Positions 6,292 through 8,340 of a stretch of DNA of 8,340 nucleotides are shown piece by piece. Made by a program: the position numbers and the translations under genes. The first letter of the stretch is position 1, and the number at the start of each line of letters is the position of its first letter. The notes below the pieces were generated by a model. The model ran no database searches. It worked only from the letters and a program-made list of their open reading frames with translations, and was not told the DNA's origin. Origin of the DNA: Microbacteriaceae bacterium (GTDB taxonomy: Bacteria > Actinomycetota > Actinomycetes > Actinomycetales > Microbacteriaceae); NCBI GenBank assembly GCA_025463665.1, contig JAODAY010000287.1, positions 1-8,340 of the forward strand, given 5' to 3'.

Positions 6292-6303
6292 TAGACTTGC
6301 CCG
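6292..6303 (+). promoter_or_regulatory. Putative leaderless -10 promoter of menG
   Basis: TAGACT (6292-6297), the same hexamer as at menA, is followed by six bases (TGCCCG) and the menG GTG. No Shine-Dalgarno sequence is present. No clear -35 is visible at 6269-6274. Confidence 0.6.
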
Positions 6304-7068
6304 GTGACTAAAGCCGACATCAGCAAGCAACCAGACGAGGTCGCGAACATGTTCGACGGCGTAGCGAAAAACTACGACCTGACGAACAACGTTCTCTCGG
6401 CGGGTAACGCCCCTATCTGGCGCTTCGCGACGGTCAAAGCGATCAACCCGAGGCCGGGCGAGCGAATCCTCGACATCGCGGCGGGTACCGGAACCAGTTC
6501 TGCCGCCCTCGCCAAGACGGGCGCGCACGTCATCGCCTTCGACTTCTCGCCCGGAATGGTGGCCGAGGGCCGCCGCAAGCATCCCGACCTCGAGTTCATC
6601 GAGGGCAATGCCGAGCACCTTCCGTTCGGCGACAACGAATTCGACGCTGTCACCATCAGCTTCGGGCTGCGCAACGTCAACAACCCGCAGGCGGCGCTCG
6701 CCGAGATGTACCGGGTGCTCAAGCCCGGCGGCCGGCTCGTCATCTGCGAGTTCTCGAAGCCCCCGATCGCCCTCGTGCGCGCCGGCTACCACGCCTACCT
6801 CAAGTACGTCATGCCCACCGTCGTCGGTGTCACCAGCTCCAACAACGAGGCATACGACTACCTCGGCGAGTCGATCCGCGCCTGGCCCGACCAGGGCGAG
6901 TTGAGCCGCTGGGTGCGCGGCGTCGGATTCACCCGCGTCGCCTGGCGCAACCTCACCGTCGGCATCGTGGCGCTGCATCGCGGCCGCAAGCCCGAAGACC
7001 AGGTGGTGCTTGCGGCCGGCGCCAAGCGTCGCCGCCCCAAGAACCTCACCGCAGACAAGACCCAGTAA
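6304..7068 (+). CDS. menG: Demethylmenaquinone methyltransferase (MenG/UbiE)
   Basis: This is a class I SAM-dependent methyltransferase that C-methylates demethylmenaquinone, the MenA product, in the last step of the pathway. The 254-residue protein has the UbiE N-terminal signature YDLTNNVLSAG...W (24-39), SAM motif I LDIAAGTG (56-63), the acidic residue after beta-2 (FDFSPGM, 79-85), GNAEHLPFGDNEFDAVTISFGLRN (101-124), and RVLKPGG (137-143). In the N-terminal signature, the histidine usual in UbiE is Ala36; actinobacterial members vary here. The enzyme core ends at about GIVALHRGRKP (220-230); the last 24 residues form an extra Lys/Arg-containing tail. The GTG start is supported by a TAGACT box six bases upstream. 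It diverges from menF across 63 bp, and the prenyl synthase follows after 46 bp. Confidence 0.95.
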   Translation: MTKADISKQPDEVANMFDGVAKNYDLTNNVLSAGNAPIWRFATVKAINPRPGERILDIAAGTGTSSAALAKTGAHVIAFDFSPGMVAEGRRKHPDLEFIEGNAEHLPFGDNEFDAVTISFGLRNVNNPQAALAEMYRVLKPGGRLVICEFSKPPIALVRAGYHAYLKYVMPTVVGVTSSNNEAYDYLGESIRAWPDQGELSRWVRGVGFTRVAWRNLTVGIVALHRGRKPEDQVVLAAGAKRRRPKNLTADKTQ

Positions 7069-7114
7069 CTCGCATCGAGACCGACAGGTTTCCCTTGAAG
7101 AAAACGGTTAAAGC

Positions 7115-8200
7115 GTGAACGCGAGCGTTCCACTTGCTCGACGCAGGAACACCCTGAGCTCATCGCTCGGCCTGGGCGAGAAACTTTTTGCATCCAACGA
7201 CGAACGACGGTTCGCGAAGAACATCGAAGACGGCCTTGAGGTCGTCGAGGCGGGGCTGCTCGCCGAGATGTCGTTCGCCGACAATCTGGCGGATGTCACG
7301 AGCCGCTACCTGCTCGAGGCGGGCGGCAAGCGCGTGCGCCCGTTGCTGACGCTGCTCACCGCCCAGCTCGGTGACGGCAACAGCGACGGCATCTTCGCTG
7401 CGGCGAAGGCGATCGAGATCACCCACCTCGCCTCGCTCTACCATGACGACGTCATGGACGAGGCGCAGATGCGGCGCGGGGTCCCGTCGGTGCAGGCCGT
7501 CTGGGGCAACTCCGTCGCCATCCTCACGGGCGACCTGCTGTTCGCTCGCGCGAGTCAGCTCGTCGCGCAGCTCGGGGAACGTGCCATCCGTCTGCAGGCC
7601 GACACCTTCGAGCGCTTGTGCCTCGGCCAACTGCACGAGACGATCGGCCCGCGCGAGGGTGAGGACGAGATCGCCCACTACATTCAGGTGCTCGCAGACA
7701 AGACGGGCTCGCTCATCTCGGCGGCCGCGTCGCTCGGCGTGATGTGCTCGTCGGCCCCCGAGGCCTACCGCGAACCGGTGGTCGTCTTCGGCGAGAAGAT
7801 CGGCGTCGCCTTCCAGCTCATCGACGACATCATCGACCTCGCGGGCGACGACACCGAGTCGGGCAAGGTTCCGGGCACCGACCTGCGCGCCGGCGTGTCC
7901 ACGCTGCCGCTGCTCTACCTGCGCGAGCTCGCCCTGACCGACACCGCCGCCGCACACCTCCTCGCCCGCATCGACAGTGCCGTGGCGGCCCTCGCCGAGG
8001 GCGACACCTCCGCCGAGACTGACCGGGGTCTCACCGCCGCGATCGGCGAGCTGCGCGAGCACGAGGTCACCGCCCGCACTATCGATGAGGCGAGGCGCTG
8101 GGCGAGCGAAGCCGTCGACGCCCTGGCGCCGCTGCCCGAGGGGCCGGTCAAGAAGTCGCTCTCGCGATTCGCCGACTCCGTCGTCGAGCGCACCAACTAA
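7115..8200 (+). CDS. Long-chain trans-polyprenyl diphosphate synthase
   Basis: This is a class I all-alpha prenyltransferase that condenses isopentenyl diphosphate onto an allylic primer; here it probably makes the menaquinone side chain used by MenA. The 361-residue protein has GGKRVRP (70-76), the first Asp-rich motif DDVMD (111-115), GNSVAILTGDLLFARA (131-146) and the second Asp-rich motif DDIID (237-241), followed by KVPGTDLRAGVSTLPLLY (251-268). Residues five and four before DDVMD are Ala106 and Ser107. Such small residues leave the chain-elongation pocket open, as in long-chain synthases; the exact length cannot be read from sequence. In databases such genes are labelled hepT, ispB, grcC or idsA. 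GTG 7115 is the first possible start after an in-frame TAA at 7109. Unlike its neighbours it has no TAnnnT box at the usual distance and no clear Shine-Dalgarno sequence. Confidence 0.93.
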   Translation: MNASVPLARRRNTLSSSLGLGEKLFASNDERRFAKNIEDGLEVVEAGLLAEMSFADNLADVTSRYLLEAGGKRVRPLLTLLTAQLGDGNSDGIFAAAKAIEITHLASLYHDDVMDEAQMRRGVPSVQAVWGNSVAILTGDLLFARASQLVAQLGERAIRLQADTFERLCLGQLHETIGPREGEDEIAHYIQVLADKTGSLISAAASLGVMCSSAPEAYREPVVVFGEKIGVAFQLIDDIIDLAGDDTESGKVPGTDLRAGVSTLPLLYLRELALTDTAAAHLLARIDSAVAALAEGDTSAETDRGLTAAIGELREHEVTARTIDEARRWASEAVDALAPLPEGPVKKSLSRFADSVVERTN

Positions 8201-8269
8201 CTCCGTCAACGCCGGTCGGTGAGGCCCCGCGGCCCATCGACACCCACAAACGAAAGAGACAGTACAGAC

Positions 8270-8340
8270 ATGACCAGATTGCGATTGGCCATCGTCGGAG
8301 CCGGGCCGGCCGGCATCTACGCCGCTGACATCCTGCTCAA
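8270..8340 (+). CDS. FAD/NAD(P)-binding oxidoreductase, N-terminal fragment (probable ferredoxin-NADP reductase)
   Basis: Only the first 23 codons are in the window: MTRLRLAIVGAGPAGIYAADILL and onward. The pattern of a hydrophobic beta-strand followed by GAGPAG is a Rossmann dinucleotide-binding motif at the N-terminus of an FAD-dependent oxidoreductase. GPAGIYAADIL resembles FprA-type (adrenodoxin reductase-like) ferredoxin-NADP reductases of actinobacteria, but geranylgeranyl reductases and other flavoproteins share the motif, so the specific name is tentative. A purine-rich GAAAGAGA (8252-8259) lies ten bases before the ATG and is a plausible ribosome binding site. The 69-bp gap from the prenyl synthase leaves co-transcription open. 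Confidence 0.7.
   Translation, partial: MTRLRLAIVGAGPAGIYAADILL

Noticed and set aside
4783..6294. Long open frame on the plus strand (503 codons) opposite menF
   Set aside because: It is the antisense of menF, full of Arg/Asp/Gly-rich low-complexity sequence with no recognisable domain; such frames are common opposite real genes in GC-rich DNA.
6241..6978. Upstream extension of the menF reading frame to base 6978
   Set aside because: The extension runs antisense through menG, has no family similarity, and would give 662 residues, far beyond isochorismate synthases. The GTG at 6240 explains the gene.
7069..7114. Leaderless promoter or ribosome binding site before the prenyl synthase
   Set aside because: No TAnnnT lies 6-7 bases before the GTG, and the only GAAG-type stretch (7097-7100) is too far upstream. 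The gap is relatively A/T-rich, but I cannot assign a site.
8201..8269. Short GC-rich palindromic bases (GGCCCCGCGGCC-like) after the prenyl synthase as a terminator
   Set aside because: The pairing is too short and the loop too small for a convincing hairpin, and no T-run follows.

Overview
This window looks like ordinary chromosome from a high-GC actinobacterium, most likely Microbacteriaceae (Micrococcales). The evidence is strong G/C preference at third codon positions, GTG starts, the short actinobacterial type of MenE, and a menaquinone gene order interleaved with DUF4229 and PLDc_N membrane proteins. The family-level assignment is inference from protein style, not from a database search. 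There are no mobile elements, CRISPR arrays, tRNAs or rRNAs.

Layout, left to right. The 3' half of menB (naphthoate synthase) is followed by menE (O-succinylbenzoyl-CoA ligase), whose ATG overlaps the menB stop by one base. Next comes menA (the membrane prenyltransferase that makes demethylmenaquinone). A small reverse-strand DUF4229 membrane protein overlaps the end of menA tail to tail. Divergent from it is a small PLDc_N membrane protein, whose 3' end overlaps menD (SEPHCHC synthase). After a 124-bp spacer carrying an inverted repeat, menF (isochorismate synthase) lies on the reverse strand. It diverges from menG/ubiE (demethylmenaquinone methyltransferase). A long-chain polyprenyl diphosphate synthase, which probably makes the menaquinone side chain, follows. 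The window ends in the first 23 codons of a Rossmann-fold FAD/NAD(P) oxidoreductase, probably a ferredoxin-NADP reductase.

Together the genes cover chorismate to isochorismate (MenF), to SEPHCHC (MenD), OSB to OSB-CoA (MenE), to DHNA-CoA (MenB), prenyl tail synthesis, prenylation (MenA) and final C-methylation (MenG). MenH, MenC and a DHNA-CoA thioesterase are not in the window.

No new enzymatic system was found. The most interesting signal is regulatory. Five of the eight complete genes (menA, DUF4229, PLDc_N, menF, menG) have a TAnnnT box exactly 6 or 7 nt before the start codon, and none of the five has a convincing Shine-Dalgarno sequence. This is the architecture of leaderless transcripts. 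The two divergent pairs have overlapping, probably competing promoters. Secondary observations are a TAGGC dyad between two of those promoters, 11-bp phased CGTACCC repeats in the menF/menG spacer, and an inverted 23-nt repeat in the menD/menF spacer.
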